Source: CAYXXZ01 sp964469165 (GTDB taxonomy: Bacteria > Pseudomonadota > Gammaproteobacteria > Pseudomonadales > Porticoccaceae). From it: 64,000 nucleotides of DNA. Both the position numbers and the translations under genes were made by a program. Numbering within the stretch: position 1 is the first letter of the stretch; each line of letters begins with the position of its first letter. The stretch is taken from NCBI GenBank assembly GCA_964469165.1, contig CAYXXZ010000002.1:1-64000 (forward strand), in the 5' to 3' direction. The notes beneath the pieces were generated by a model. It saw only the letters and a program-made list of their open reading frames with translations, had not been told where the DNA came from and did no database searches. Positions 8,585 to 17,348 of the stretch are shown here, in pieces.

Positions 8585-10393
8585 ATGACAACCAAGCCCA
8601 TCCGCACCCTCGTTCTGGACGCGGATACCGTGCCGGCGCTTGCTGTCGTTCGTTCATTGGTAAAACAACACCAGCTGGTCGATGTCGCAAGCGCGGCTTC
8701 GGCCCCCATTGCCTCCTACTCCCACGGTGTGCGCCGGTGTTTCAGGTATCCTGACGCCCTCCTGCAACCTGAACACTTTCTCGAATGGCTCGAAGGTCTT
8801 CTCGCTGAGGAATCCTACGACCTGGTAATTCCTGTCACGGAGCGCACGTTGGTACCCCTGTCCAGCCAGCGCCACCGCTTTGCTGGCGCTCCTGTCGCCA
8901 TGGCGGATGCACAGAGCCTCGACCAGGTTCTCGACAAGAAAAAAACCTTCGATCTTGCGCAACGCCTGGGCGTAGCCACGCCTCACAGCTTATGCCTCAC
9001 AGGCCTTGAGCAACTCGACATCCACAAGGACGAGCTGGCCTATCCCGTGGTCATCAAGCCGAGTCATTCGGTCGCCCAGGGGGCGAATGGGTACAGCAAA
9101 CGCAACGTCAGCTACGCCTACAACGAGCGCGAACTTCGCGTCCAATGCGAGCATTGCCTGAAACACTCGCCAGTGATTTTGCAGAATTATTTTCACGGCA
9201 CAGGCGCTGGCATCGAACTGATCGCCAGGGACGGCGAAATTCTCTATTCGTTTCAGCATATCCGTCTGCACGAAGTTCCCCTGACTGGCGGCGGCAGCAG
9301 TTTCCGGGTCAGCAGCGATATCGAACCCGTACTGCTCGGGGCGGCGGAGACGTTGATTGGCGCGCTGCGCTGGACCGGCGTCGCCATGGTGGAGTTCAAA
9401 TGGCAACCCGACACCGGGCGCTATTGCCTGATGGAAATCAACGGTCGCTTTTGGGGGTCTCTGCCCCTCGCTCTGGCCGCGGGCGCCGACTTCCCCGCGA
9501 TGCTGGCAGAATTGCTTCTCAGCGGCAGCCTGCGCCCTTACCCCGCTTACCGTCGCGGCGTCTATTGCCGCAACCTCTCCAGCGATCTGATGTGGCATGA
9601 GATGGTGCTGCGCCGCCCACACAGCGCGCACTGCGCTAAAGACGAAGAGCACGGTGCCAAATACGGGGAGCAGCCTCTGGCTTCCGAGACGCCAGCCGCG
9701 CCCCCTTACGGGAAAATCATGCGCCGCGATCTTGTGCGCCTGCTTTCACCTCACCATCATTTCGACACCCAAAGCCTGGCAGATCCCCTGCCCGGCCTGA
9801 TCGAAATACGGCGCCTCGCCGCCGGTTATGGCACCCGCTTGTCCGGCGTCATCGCCGACAAGCGCTTTGCCCTGCAGCAGCGCCTGTTATGGCGCAATGG
9901 CACGGTTCGCGAAAAAATTCGCGCGGCGCGCACAGTACTATTCATTTGTCACGGCAATATCAACCGCAGTCCCGCCGCGGAAATCGTCATGAAGAGCATG
10001 CTTCCGGCAAACTGCGCCACGCGTGTGCATTCGTGCGGATTCCACCAGCAAGCGGGGCGCCCTGCGGACTGGAGGATGCGTCAAATCGCCCATGAACGCG
10101 GTTTTGATCTCTCGTACTGCAATTCCATCTGTATCAGCGACGCGCTGCTGAATGAAAGCGACGTGATTTTCGTTATGGAAAAAAAGCACTTCGACGACCT
10201 TGTCTGCCGCAACCCTGCGGCGACCGCCAAGACCTTTCTGCTGGGGCCCGGAGCCATCACCTCGGCACAGGGCGCAACAGATATTCCAGACCCCTACAAC
10301 CAGAGCGAAGACACCTACCGCGCCTGTTTTCTGCAGATCCACCGGGCCGTTTCACGACTCAGCGACATGATCAGGGGCAACCATGCCGGATGA
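8585..10393 (+). CDS. ATP-grasp enzyme fused to a low-molecular-weight protein tyrosine phosphatase
   Basis: 602 residues from the ATG at 8585 (AGGGG ribosome site). Residues about 1-330 form a carbamoyl-phosphate-synthase-like ATP-grasp ligase: KKKTFDLAQRLGVATP, YPVVIKPSHSVAQGANG and MVEFKWQ..YCLMEINGRFWG. The C-terminal part, from about residue 448, is a complete low-molecular-weight phosphatase with P-loop CHGNINRSP (Cys455, Arg461) and the general-acid loop IPDPYNQSED. The ligase may join an amino or carboxyl group to a sugar or acyl substrate. The phosphatase could counter the BY-kinase of the locus. It heads the + strand operon and overlaps the next gene by 11 bp. Joining in one chain is seen directly; the functions are inferred. 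Confidence 0.88.
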   Translation: MTTKPIRTLVLDADTVPALAVVRSLVKQHQLVDVASAASAPIASYSHGVRRCFRYPDALLQPEHFLEWLEGLLAEESYDLVIPVTERTLVPLSSQRHRFAGAPVAMADAQSLDQVLDKKKTFDLAQRLGVATPHSLCLTGLEQLDIHKDELAYPVVIKPSHSVAQGANGYSKRNVSYAYNERELRVQCEHCLKHSPVILQNYFHGTGAGIELIARDGEILYSFQHIRLHEVPLTGGGSSFRVSSDIEPVLLGAAETLIGALRWTGVAMVEFKWQPDTGRYCLMEINGRFWGSLPLALAAGADFPAMLAELLLSGSLRPYPAYRRGVYCRNLSSDLMWHEMVLRRPHSAHCAKDEEHGAKYGEQPLASETPAAPPYGKIMRRDLVRLLSPHHHFDTQSLADPLPGLIEIRRLAAGYGTRLSGVIADKRFALQQRLLWRNGTVREKIRAARTVLFICHGNINRSPAAEIVMKSMLPANCATRVHSCGFHQQAGRPADWRMRQIAHERGFDLSYCNSICISDALLNESDVIFVMEKKHFDDLVCRNPAATAKTFLLGPGAITSAQGATDIPDPYNQSEDTYRACFLQIHRAVSRLSDMIRGNHAG

Positions 10394-11423
10394 TCGACAC
10401 GTCGATGGCCGCGAAGGTATCCCGGTCACAGGAAATCCCGTCTTTTCCGTCATCATTCCTACCCGCAACCGGCCTGAGATGTTTCGCCGGGCACTGGATT
10501 CCGTGCTCCGCCAATCGTTTCGCAATATCGAGATCCTGGTTGTCAATGATGGCTCCGCGCCGGAATTTCTCCCCGCCTACCATGCCATCGAAGCCAATTG
10601 CGATGCCAGGGTTCACTGGTTCTGCCAGCCCGCACGTCCCAATGGTCACGGCCCCAGCTACTCCATCAATACCGGCGCCCAAGCGGCACGCGGTCAATAC
10701 CTCTGCATCCTCGACGACGACGACAGCTGGGAAGACATGGAGCATCTCGCCGTGGCCTGGCATGTTATGCAGGCTTCAAGCGAAACCGTGGATGTGTACT
10801 ACAGCAACCAGAGAGCCTACTGCGCGGATGGAAAGCCCATCGAAAAGCCGATGTGGCTCGGCATCCTCGCGGCACGGTTGCCCGCGGACAGCGCTGGCGC
10901 ACACGGCACCTATCGCGTAGCACCGGCGTTTCTGCTGAGCTGCAATGGTTTTCCACACTTGAATTGCACCATCATCCACCGCGAGCTGTATCAGGAAATC
11001 GGTGGCATGGATGAAGGTATCCGCTACGAATGTGAAGTCGACCTCTATCTGCGAACGCTGAACGCTGCGTCATTGATTATTTACAATCCGCGCGAGGTTG
11101 CGCGCCACAACGTGCCGGACGCCGTCGCCAGAAACAGCGTCTCAACGGCTGTCACCTTGCTGCATAAGCGTCTGTCACAAATAGGCGTCTACCAGAAAAA
11201 CCTGGCAAGAGCGCCGACCCCCACAATCAGGGATGTTTGCCGAAACCGCCTGGCGATGCTCTACAAAAGTCTTGCCGAATATTTTGCCCGGGAAAAAGAG
11301 TACGTTATCGCCGCAACCTATGCCCAGATTGCACTCGGTTATGGTGCCTCGCTCAAATGGCGCTGGTACAGCCTGTACCTGAGCCTGATGGCCGCCCTGA
11401 AAAAACAAGAAAAAAGAAATTAA
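10383..11423 (+). CDS. Family 2 glycosyltransferase
   Basis: 346 residues. The GT-A fold starts at FSVIIPTRNRPEMFRRAL and continues through SVLRQSFRNIEILVVNDGS to the metal/nucleotide-sugar motif ILDDDDSWED near residue 112. The acceptor side follows (FPHLNCTIIHRELYQEIGGM and an ECEVDLYLR segment). It adds a sugar from a nucleotide donor at the inner face of the membrane, presumably in building the exopolysaccharide repeat. The C-terminal 100 residues are helical and unassigned. It overlaps the ATP-grasp gene, and a 118-bp gap separates it from the FeeM-like gene. Confidence 0.9.
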   Translation: MPDDRHVDGREGIPVTGNPVFSVIIPTRNRPEMFRRALDSVLRQSFRNIEILVVNDGSAPEFLPAYHAIEANCDARVHWFCQPARPNGHGPSYSINTGAQAARGQYLCILDDDDSWEDMEHLAVAWHVMQASSETVDVYYSNQRAYCADGKPIEKPMWLGILAARLPADSAGAHGTYRVAPAFLLSCNGFPHLNCTIIHRELYQEIGGMDEGIRYECEVDLYLRTLNAASLIIYNPREVARHNVPDAVARNSVSTAVTLLHKRLSQIGVYQKNLARAPTPTIRDVCRNRLAMLYKSLAEYFAREKEYVIAATYAQIALGYGASLKWRWYSLYLSLMAALKKQEKRN

Positions 11424-11541
11424 AAAATGTTCGCTTTCAGAATCCGCCACGTCAACCTTCGTGCAGTGTCGTTATTCCACTTCCCTGGAAGCTGCCCGTT
11501 CATTCATATTTCCAGCTTCGACTACAGGTCAGCAAGACTCG

Positions 11542-12369
11542 ATGAAAGAAATTCATAACGCCAAATACAACCGACTCAGCACAAACAGTGGTCGCCGCCT
11601 GGAGATCAGCTCCGGATTCCAGGGCGGCAGGCTGCACGCATCACGGCTGTCGCCAGCTTCGCAAGCAGAATCCACCATTGCGCTGAATGCCCGCCTCAAC
11701 CCAAACTTTGCCTTCGTTCGCAATGACTACCGCGTGCGCCTCGTCGAAGAAGCCAGCCCTTTACACACCAAGGTCAACGATCTGATCACCGGCATGTACG
11801 GCGCTCGCGGACTCATCACCACGACGGCCACGAGTACTCAAACCACTGCCCCGCAACGGCTAACCCTTGCCGCATCCAGCGGGCATCGCGTATTCGGCAC
11901 GCTGACCCTGGGCATGGACACAGGCCAGGGCCTGATGGCGGACGAGCTCTATAAAAACGAAATCGATGAATTGCGCGCACGGGGACGGCGTCTCTGTGAA
12001 GTCACTCGGCTGGCGTTCGAGCCGGCGCTGAGCTGTCAGGAAGTCATGGCAACCATTTTCAACGTCGCCTTCGTACTCGCCCGGGACGTGCATGCCCGCA
12101 CCGATCTGGTCGCAGAAGTTCATCCACGTCACGCTGCGTTCTATCGCCGCGCCATGGGCTACCAGGTAGTCGGCCCGGTGCGCATGTGCCCCCGCGTCAG
12201 CGCACCCGCCGTTCTGCTCCACCTCTGCCTGGACTTTGCCAGAAGTCAGATCCGGAAGCTGGCAGGCAGCGAGACGTCCAGTGAACGCAGTCTCTATCGC
12301 TTTTTTCTTCCGGCTGCCGAACAAAAAACCTTGCTGAGCAAGCTCACCGACACGGCCGTCAACAGTTGA
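11542..12369 (+). CDS. FeeM-like N-acyl amino acid synthase (GNAT superfamily)
   Basis: 275 residues from the ATG at 11542; an in-frame start 81 bp earlier would add a low-complexity leader. The core shows the FeeM/autoinducer-synthase pattern: FGTLTLGMDTGQGLMADELY, then EIDELRARGRRLCEVTRLAFE, then VAEVHPRHAAFYRRAMGYQV. FeeM enzymes transfer a fatty acyl chain from an acyl carrier protein to the amine of an amino acid. The acyl carrier protein at 15326 in the same operon is a natural partner. A second member of the superfamily lies at 49892. The product here is not predictable. Confidence 0.75.
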   Translation: MKEIHNAKYNRLSTNSGRRLEISSGFQGGRLHASRLSPASQAESTIALNARLNPNFAFVRNDYRVRLVEEASPLHTKVNDLITGMYGARGLITTTATSTQTTAPQRLTLAASSGHRVFGTLTLGMDTGQGLMADELYKNEIDELRARGRRLCEVTRLAFEPALSCQEVMATIFNVAFVLARDVHARTDLVAEVHPRHAAFYRRAMGYQVVGPVRMCPRVSAPAVLLHLCLDFARSQIRKLAGSETSSERSLYRFFLPAAEQKTLLSKLTDTAVNS

Positions 12370-12704
12370 TTTTCTGACGACTCCCGCCACACCGTAGGGG
12401 CAATTCATGAATTGCCCCTACACTCGCGTGGAAAACCCTCTATCCGAGCAGGAAGGCTTCGCCGGATTTGTATTGCCCCTACACACGCGTGGAAAACCCG
12501 GATTTGATACTTGAAGATCATGGCGTACGGATCTACAAATCCAGAGCCCAGGTTTTCAGCGTATGTGTCTGTCTAGCTGAAAAGCTGCGCCAGACTCTGT
12601 TCGCTACCGTACGGAGATAGCGCCTGCGCTTCACTACGCTAGCAACATCTTCCGATTGAGCGCCTACGCGATGGCTGACCGCTATTCGACCTCGAGCCGC
12701 GCCC
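12370..12704. other. 335-bp non-coding region with palindromic repeats
   Basis: A complete 28-bp palindrome (core GGGGCAATTCATGAATTG) lies at 12394-12421, 25 bp after the stop, flanked by ACTCGCGTGGAAAACCC. A second right half with the same flank lies near 12472-12500. Further on is GAAGATCATGGCGTACGGAT (12511), a sequence recurring in diverged form near 56758. No gene or clear promoter is seen, although the region probably interrupts the operon. Confidence 0.65.
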
Positions 12705-14651
12705 ATGTACGCTGAGCGGCCATCCTCGATTCCGGACGAAAGGGGCGACATCGCAACCTTCCCCACGACGTTGCTTGCCCGCATTCACCTCGCATCTGAC
12801 ACCGCCACCGCTCCCACCATTTGCCCCACCGTCGCCCACACCTACAGCGATGGGCCACCGTTCATCATCGCGCAGAACCTGGCGCAACGCGCCGACGGGC
12901 TGACGGCTGCCTTCATCGGCGAACCTGCAGCCACGGCAGAAAATCCTGATGAGGTGGCGAAAGAAACAGACGCCGATGCACTGCTCTGCCTCTATGAAAC
13001 CTGGGGGACGGATTGTCTCAAAAACCTGACAGGCAGCTGGGCGCTGATCATCGCAGATCCCCTTCGCAAGCGCGTCGTGGTGGCGACCGATCGCATGGCG
13101 AGACAACCCTTGTATTTTCGAGTCGACGATGGCGTCGCGCTGATCGGCAGCAGTCTCGATAGCGTCCGGGAAATTGCCGGCATGACAGGTCTCGATCCAC
13201 AGGCCCTGTATCACTACCTCTATTTCCACATGATCCCCGCACCCGATGCCGTAGTGGCAGGGTGCCATAAACTTGCACCGGCGACGATGCTGGAGATCAC
13301 CCCCGACGCCCAGCGACTGCGGCGCTACTGGAACCCCACATTCAGCGAAACCTTTCCCGGCCCGAAAGCCACTGCCCACGCGGCCTTGCGAACGCATTTG
13401 AGAACTGCGGTGGCGCGTTGCATTTCAGCTCGGGTTGCGCCACGCACCGCTATCGAGGCGACCATGGCGCAATCGGCCCGCCACGCCGACCAGCGCCTCG
13501 GTGTGTTTCTGAGCGGCGGGCTCGACAGCTCGACGGTAGCCGGCATGTTCAGCGAGCTGCACAGCGGCGTCGGCAACGCCTACGCCATAGGGTTCGACGT
13601 GGAGGGTTACGACGAACTACCCTATGCACGCGTTACCGCCACGCACTTCGGCCTCAAGCTCAACGAATATTACGTCACGCCGGACGATGTGGTGAACGCC
13701 CTGCCGAAGGTTGCCGCAGCCTTCGACGAACCCTTCGGCAATTCGTCCGCCCTGCCCACCTACTTTTGCGCACGCCTGGCCGCCGCCGATGGCACGGACC
13801 TGTTGCTGGCCGGCGATGGCGGCGATGAGCTTTTTGCGGGAAACACACGCTACGCTCACCAAATCCTGTTTGAACACTACCGCCGCACACCTGGCTGGCT
13901 GCGTTCTCATGTTCTGGAGCCCGTGGTCGATGCCCTTCCCGATGCGCTGCCGCTGGCTGGCAAAGGCCGCAGCTTCGTTCATCAAGCCAACATCTCGCTG
14001 CCCGACCGCCTCTATCACTACGGTTTCCTGGAGCGCAATCCTCCCGAGGAGGTTTTTTCACAGGCTTTCCTGCAACAGGTCGACGAGAGTCAGCCGCCAA
14101 GGCTGCTGAGAAACATTTATCAAAAATCCCACAATGCCTCCGCGCTCAACAGAATGCTCTACCTCGATTGGCAGATAACGCTCTCCGACAACGATTTACG
14201 CAAGGTGACGCAGGCCTGCGCGCTGGCTGGCATCACAGTGCGTTTTCCGATGCTGGACGAGGATCTGGTGGCATTTTCCACTACTCTGCCATCAGCCTGG
14301 AAATTGCCCGACACAATGCTGAGCAAGCGCCTGCTGAAAGGTTCGAGGTTGCGCCATTTTTACAAGGAAGCGCTTGCCGGCTGGCTACCCGACGCCACCA
14401 TCCGCAAGCACAAGCATGGCTTCGGACTTCCCTTCGGCCTGTGGATGAAAAATTACCGGCCTCTTCAGGAGCTTGCTTACGATTGCATCGTTGCGCTGAA
14501 AGCACGAGCTATTTTCAAGCCCGATTTCCTCGAACAGGCCATAGCACTGCACCGCGATGGCCACGCGCCCTACTATGGCGAACTCATCTGGATACTGATG
14601 TCGCTCGAGCTGTGGCTAAAAATAAAACTGCCCGATTACCACTACGAATGA
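12705..14651 (+). CDS. Asparagine-synthetase-like amidotransferase lacking the N-terminal cysteine
   Basis: 648 residues. The C-terminal synthetase domain is intact, with the ATP pyrophosphatase loop FLSGGLDSSTVAGM, LLAGDGGDELFAGNTRY, and RFPMLDEDLVAFS. The N-terminal glutaminase-like domain is recognisable (GSWALIIADPLRKRVVVATDR) but begins MYAERPSSIPDE instead of MCG, so the catalytic Cys2 is missing. No MCG start occurs just upstream. It therefore probably uses free ammonia or another amine, or forms an amide or lactam as in beta-lactam-synthetase-type relatives. The start overlaps no gene; the stop overlaps the TPR gene by 4 bp. It is distinct from the complete enzyme at 32130. Confidence 0.85.
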   Translation: MYAERPSSIPDERGDIATFPTTLLARIHLASDTATAPTICPTVAHTYSDGPPFIIAQNLAQRADGLTAAFIGEPAATAENPDEVAKETDADALLCLYETWGTDCLKNLTGSWALIIADPLRKRVVVATDRMARQPLYFRVDDGVALIGSSLDSVREIAGMTGLDPQALYHYLYFHMIPAPDAVVAGCHKLAPATMLEITPDAQRLRRYWNPTFSETFPGPKATAHAALRTHLRTAVARCISARVAPRTAIEATMAQSARHADQRLGVFLSGGLDSSTVAGMFSELHSGVGNAYAIGFDVEGYDELPYARVTATHFGLKLNEYYVTPDDVVNALPKVAAAFDEPFGNSSALPTYFCARLAAADGTDLLLAGDGGDELFAGNTRYAHQILFEHYRRTPGWLRSHVLEPVVDALPDALPLAGKGRSFVHQANISLPDRLYHYGFLERNPPEEVFSQAFLQQVDESQPPRLLRNIYQKSHNASALNRMLYLDWQITLSDNDLRKVTQACALAGITVRFPMLDEDLVAFSTTLPSAWKLPDTMLSKRLLKGSRLRHFYKEALAGWLPDATIRKHKHGFGLPFGLWMKNYRPLQELAYDCIVALKARAIFKPDFLEQAIALHRDGHAPYYGELIWILMSLELWLKIKLPDYHYE

Positions 14652-15304
14652 CGATCATGAAAAACGCCGTCATATGGATATTATCGATACTTGCCTGTTG
14701 TCCGGTCATGGCTGCAAATCTCGCTGCGCCCTGGGTAGGAGAGTCCCTGAGCGGTGCCGCCTGTCAGGGACCGAGCGCGGGGAATTTTGGCCCCTACGAC
14801 TATCTGGTTCACAAGGATAAATTGCCCGTGGTGGAGAACAGGCATTTTACATCCAGAGTCGAGCAGTTGCAGGCGGGCGAAACCAGCAAGAACCCGATGG
14901 GAGACATCCGCTACACGCTGGTGAAGTTTCCCAACCACCACCGCGCCCTCTACTCTGCCGTGCGCTTCAATCTGGCCAACCGCAACGAAGCATCCCGACG
15001 CCGATATCCTGCAGAATGCTTTCTCCAGCGCGCCATTCACTTCAGCCCCAAGGATCCGGTGCCGTACATGCTGTACGGCCTTTACCTGCACCGCCTCGGA
15101 AAACTGGAGCAGTCACTCGAGAAGTATCAAACCGCAGAACGGCTGGCACCCAACGACGCCAACCTGCTCTATAACATCGGCCTCGTTCACTTCGACAGGA
15201 AAAATTATTCAGAGTCACACCGCTACGCGGTAAAGGCCTACAGCCACGGTATTGGATTACCCGGCCTGAAGCGCAAGCTGCAGCAAGCCGGCCACTGGAA
15301 ATAA
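14648..15304 (+). CDS. Secreted TPR-repeat protein
   Basis: 218 residues, start ATG overlapping the previous stop (ATGA), with a second in-frame ATG 9 bp on. A signal peptide (AVIWILSILACCPVMA/AN) precedes a region with FGPYDYLVHKDKLPVVENRH. Then come two or three tetratricopeptide helices (PVPYMLYGLYLHRLGKLEQS, NDANLLYNIGLVHFDRKNYS). It is likely periplasmic and may scaffold polysaccharide or acyl-transfer proteins. No enzymatic motif is visible. It lies directly before the acyl carrier protein gene. Confidence 0.72.
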   Translation: MTIMKNAVIWILSILACCPVMAANLAAPWVGESLSGAACQGPSAGNFGPYDYLVHKDKLPVVENRHFTSRVEQLQAGETSKNPMGDIRYTLVKFPNHHRALYSAVRFNLANRNEASRRRYPAECFLQRAIHFSPKDPVPYMLYGLYLHRLGKLEQSLEKYQTAERLAPNDANLLYNIGLVHFDRKNYSESHRYAVKAYSHGIGLPGLKRKLQQAGHWK

Positions 15305-15325
15305 CAAACCACGAGGAGAACGCCA

Positions 15326-15577
15326 GTGAACGCTCTCGAGTTGACCAAAAACCTGTTGCGCAGATGCCTGCAGCTCAGTCCCGACGAGCCTCTCTCGCCG
15401 AACACTGAGCTGCTGGGCGGCTTTCCCGAATTCAACTCCTTGACCATAACCACGCTGATCGTCGAGATAGAGGAAGCGCTCGACTGCGAGATCGCCGACC
15501 ACGAACTGACAAGCGATCTTTTTCAGACCGTCGCGACCCTCGCCGATTTCGTCGACACCAAAATGGCCCACGCATGA
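15326..15577 (+). CDS. Acyl carrier protein, exosortase-A locus type
   Basis: 83 residues starting from GTG at 15326 with GAGGAG 8 bp upstream. The phosphopantetheine attachment serine is Ser38 in PEFNSLTI, with Asn where most carriers have Asp before the serine. The preceding LTKNLLRRCLQLSPDEPLSP and following VEIEEALDCEIADHEL fit a four-helix carrier. Carriers like this are recurrent in XrtA loci together with an AMP-forming ligase and two hydrolases, and both are present here. The stop overlaps the hydrolase start (ATGA). Confidence 0.9.
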   Translation: MNALELTKNLLRRCLQLSPDEPLSPNTELLGGFPEFNSLTITTLIVEIEEALDCEIADHELTSDLFQTVATLADFVDTKMAHA

Positions 15578-16407
15578 CGAAAGCAGCCATTCAAACGACG
15601 GCGGGCTTTGTCGATCAAAGTCATCCGGCCTTTTTCCTCCATTTCGAACCCCGGGAGGCACCGAGGGCACACATCCTCTACCTGCCGCCGTTCGCCGAAG
15701 AAATGAATCGCTGCCGATCTCTGGTGGCCGAGCAGGCGCGCCGCTTTGCCCGCAAGGGATTTTCCGTTGCCATTCTGGACTTCTACGGCACGGGCGAAAG
15801 TGCGGGGCATCTGGCCGATGCCAACCTGGAGATATGGCGCAATAACATCGCTCAGCTCATGGAGCTCTTGCTGGAGCGCCATCAACAGTCTGTCTACCTT
15901 TGGGGTTGTCGACTGGGCGCCCTGCTGGCAATGGACTTTCTGCGCGTCAAACCGGGGACGACACGCAAGCTGTTGCTGTGGCAACCAGTGGCATCCGGAA
16001 GCGCGTTCGTCACCCAGTTATTGCGACAACGCACCGCATCACTGATGAAAAACAGTGAGCGCGCAGAAACGACAGCCGACATGAAATTGCGCCTGGCTGC
16101 CGGTCAGACGCTGGATGTCGCGGGATACCGGCTTGGCGGAGAGTTGATGACGGCGCTGGATCAGCTGGAAATGACGTCGTTGTTTGATGGTGCCGACCCC
16201 GCTCATGCACCCGCTATTTTCTGGCTGGAGCACACCCCCGACCCGGCCTCCGGCATAGGCTCCAGAAGTGCCCGCGCCCTTGCGCACCTCGAGCGCAGCG
16301 GCGCGCAGGTGGCCTCACACACCTTCACCGGCGACCCGGTGTGGCTGCTGCACAAGCGCGGCAACTGCGATGATCTGCTGGCGAAAACCGAGGAAATCGC
16401 GCTGTGA
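15574..16407 (+). CDS. Exosortase-A-associated alpha/beta hydrolase 2
   Basis: 277 residues. The signature YLPPFAEEMNRCRSLVAEQA near residue 37 and LDFYGTGESAG identify the family usually called hydrolase 2 of exosortase A loci. The nucleophile elbow reads WGCRLGALL, with cysteine in place of serine and no perfect GxSxG, so ordinary esterase activity is doubtful. Its partner, hydrolase 1, follows with a 4-bp overlap. The family is tied to the carrier protein and ligase, possibly as thioesterase or acyl editor. The substrate is unknown. Confidence 0.9.
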   Translation: MTKAAIQTTAGFVDQSHPAFFLHFEPREAPRAHILYLPPFAEEMNRCRSLVAEQARRFARKGFSVAILDFYGTGESAGHLADANLEIWRNNIAQLMELLLERHQQSVYLWGCRLGALLAMDFLRVKPGTTRKLLLWQPVASGSAFVTQLLRQRTASLMKNSERAETTADMKLRLAAGQTLDVAGYRLGGELMTALDQLEMTSLFDGADPAHAPAIFWLEHTPDPASGIGSRSARALAHLERSGAQVASHTFTGDPVWLLHKRGNCDDLLAKTEEIAL

Positions 16408-17348
16408 CGCACAACCTGTACCCCGCCGACGAAACGGCGTTCGCCTTCAAATGCCAGGGCGACGATCTCATCGGGTTTCTCCACGAAGGAGATCGCGAGC
16501 GTGATATCGGTGTTCTCACCCTGGTGGCCGGCGGCCCCCAGTATCGCGGTGGCGTCGGTCGCCAGTTGCTGCACCTCGGTCGCCACCTGGCCTCCGAGGG
16601 CATACCGGTAATGCGTTTCGACCACCGGGGCCTGGGCGACAGCGAAGGTTCTTATCAGGGTTTCCGTCATATCGGGGATGACATCGCCGCCGCCATTGCC
16701 GAGTTCAGAGCGCGCGCCCCCAATGTCCGGCACATCATCCTCTGGGGTGGCTGCGACTCCGCCACCGCCGCCCTGATACATGCACACAAATGCCCCGCCG
16801 TCGTCGCCATCATTGCCGGCAACCCGTTCGTGGGTACCGCAGCATTTTCTGCAAAAGCAAGGCGCAAGCACTATCTTTCGCGCCTGAGAGAGAAGTCGTT
16901 CTGGATAAGGCTCATAAAAGGCAAATACTCTGTCAGCGAATATATCTCGGCATTGTGGCGGCCGCTGTGGCGCGACAGGCCAGCCGCGCGCGTGGTATCC
17001 CGCAAGCAAGCCAGCGGCGAGAGCGATAATTTCATCGATGAATTGTTTACCGGGCTGAGGCAGTTCCAGGGCAGGGTACTCTTTCTCATGGGCGACAGAT
17101 TCCTGCGCAGCGATGCGTTCGACGCCCTGGTATCGTCCACGCCGGCATGGCAAGCGCTGTACCACAGGGCCGGTCATGAGCGCATCGACATCAAGGGAGG
17201 CGACCAGGTCTTCTCTACCCGGGAAGCACAGGAGCGACTTTTCGAAGCCGCCAGCACCTGGCTCCATCGCACATTTCCCCCACGGCATGTCAGCAGGGAA
17301 TCCGCAGGCAACGACAAAGGCCTGATCGCCGCAAATGGCTCGCCATGA
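16404..17348 (+). CDS. Exosortase-A-associated alpha/beta hydrolase 1
   Basis: 314 residues from GTG at 16404, overlapping hydrolase 2 by 4 bp. VLTLVAGGPQYRGGVGRQ, MRFDHRGLGDSEG and the elbow LWGGCDSATAALI mark the hydrolase 1 family; the elbow again departs from GxSxG. The catalytic-acid region is at GRVLFLMGDRFLRSD, and a possible histidine lies in HRAGHERIDIKGGDQVFST. It is cytoplasmic. With hydrolase 2 and the carrier protein it forms the conserved acyl part of the locus. The role is inferred only from association. Confidence 0.9.
   Translation: MTHNLYPADETAFAFKCQGDDLIGFLHEGDRERDIGVLTLVAGGPQYRGGVGRQLLHLGRHLASEGIPVMRFDHRGLGDSEGSYQGFRHIGDDIAAAIAEFRARAPNVRHIILWGGCDSATAALIHAHKCPAVVAIIAGNPFVGTAAFSAKARRKHYLSRLREKSFWIRLIKGKYSVSEYISALWRPLWRDRPAARVVSRKQASGESDNFIDELFTGLRQFQGRVLFLMGDRFLRSDAFDALVSSTPAWQALYHRAGHERIDIKGGDQVFSTREAQERLFEAASTWLHRTFPPRHVSRESAGNDKGLIAANGSP

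Noticed and set aside
14168..14647. Upstream extension of the TPR gene to 378 residues
   Set aside because: The extra 160 residues lie inside the asparagine-synthetase-like gene; the ATG at 14648 starts a proper signal peptide.
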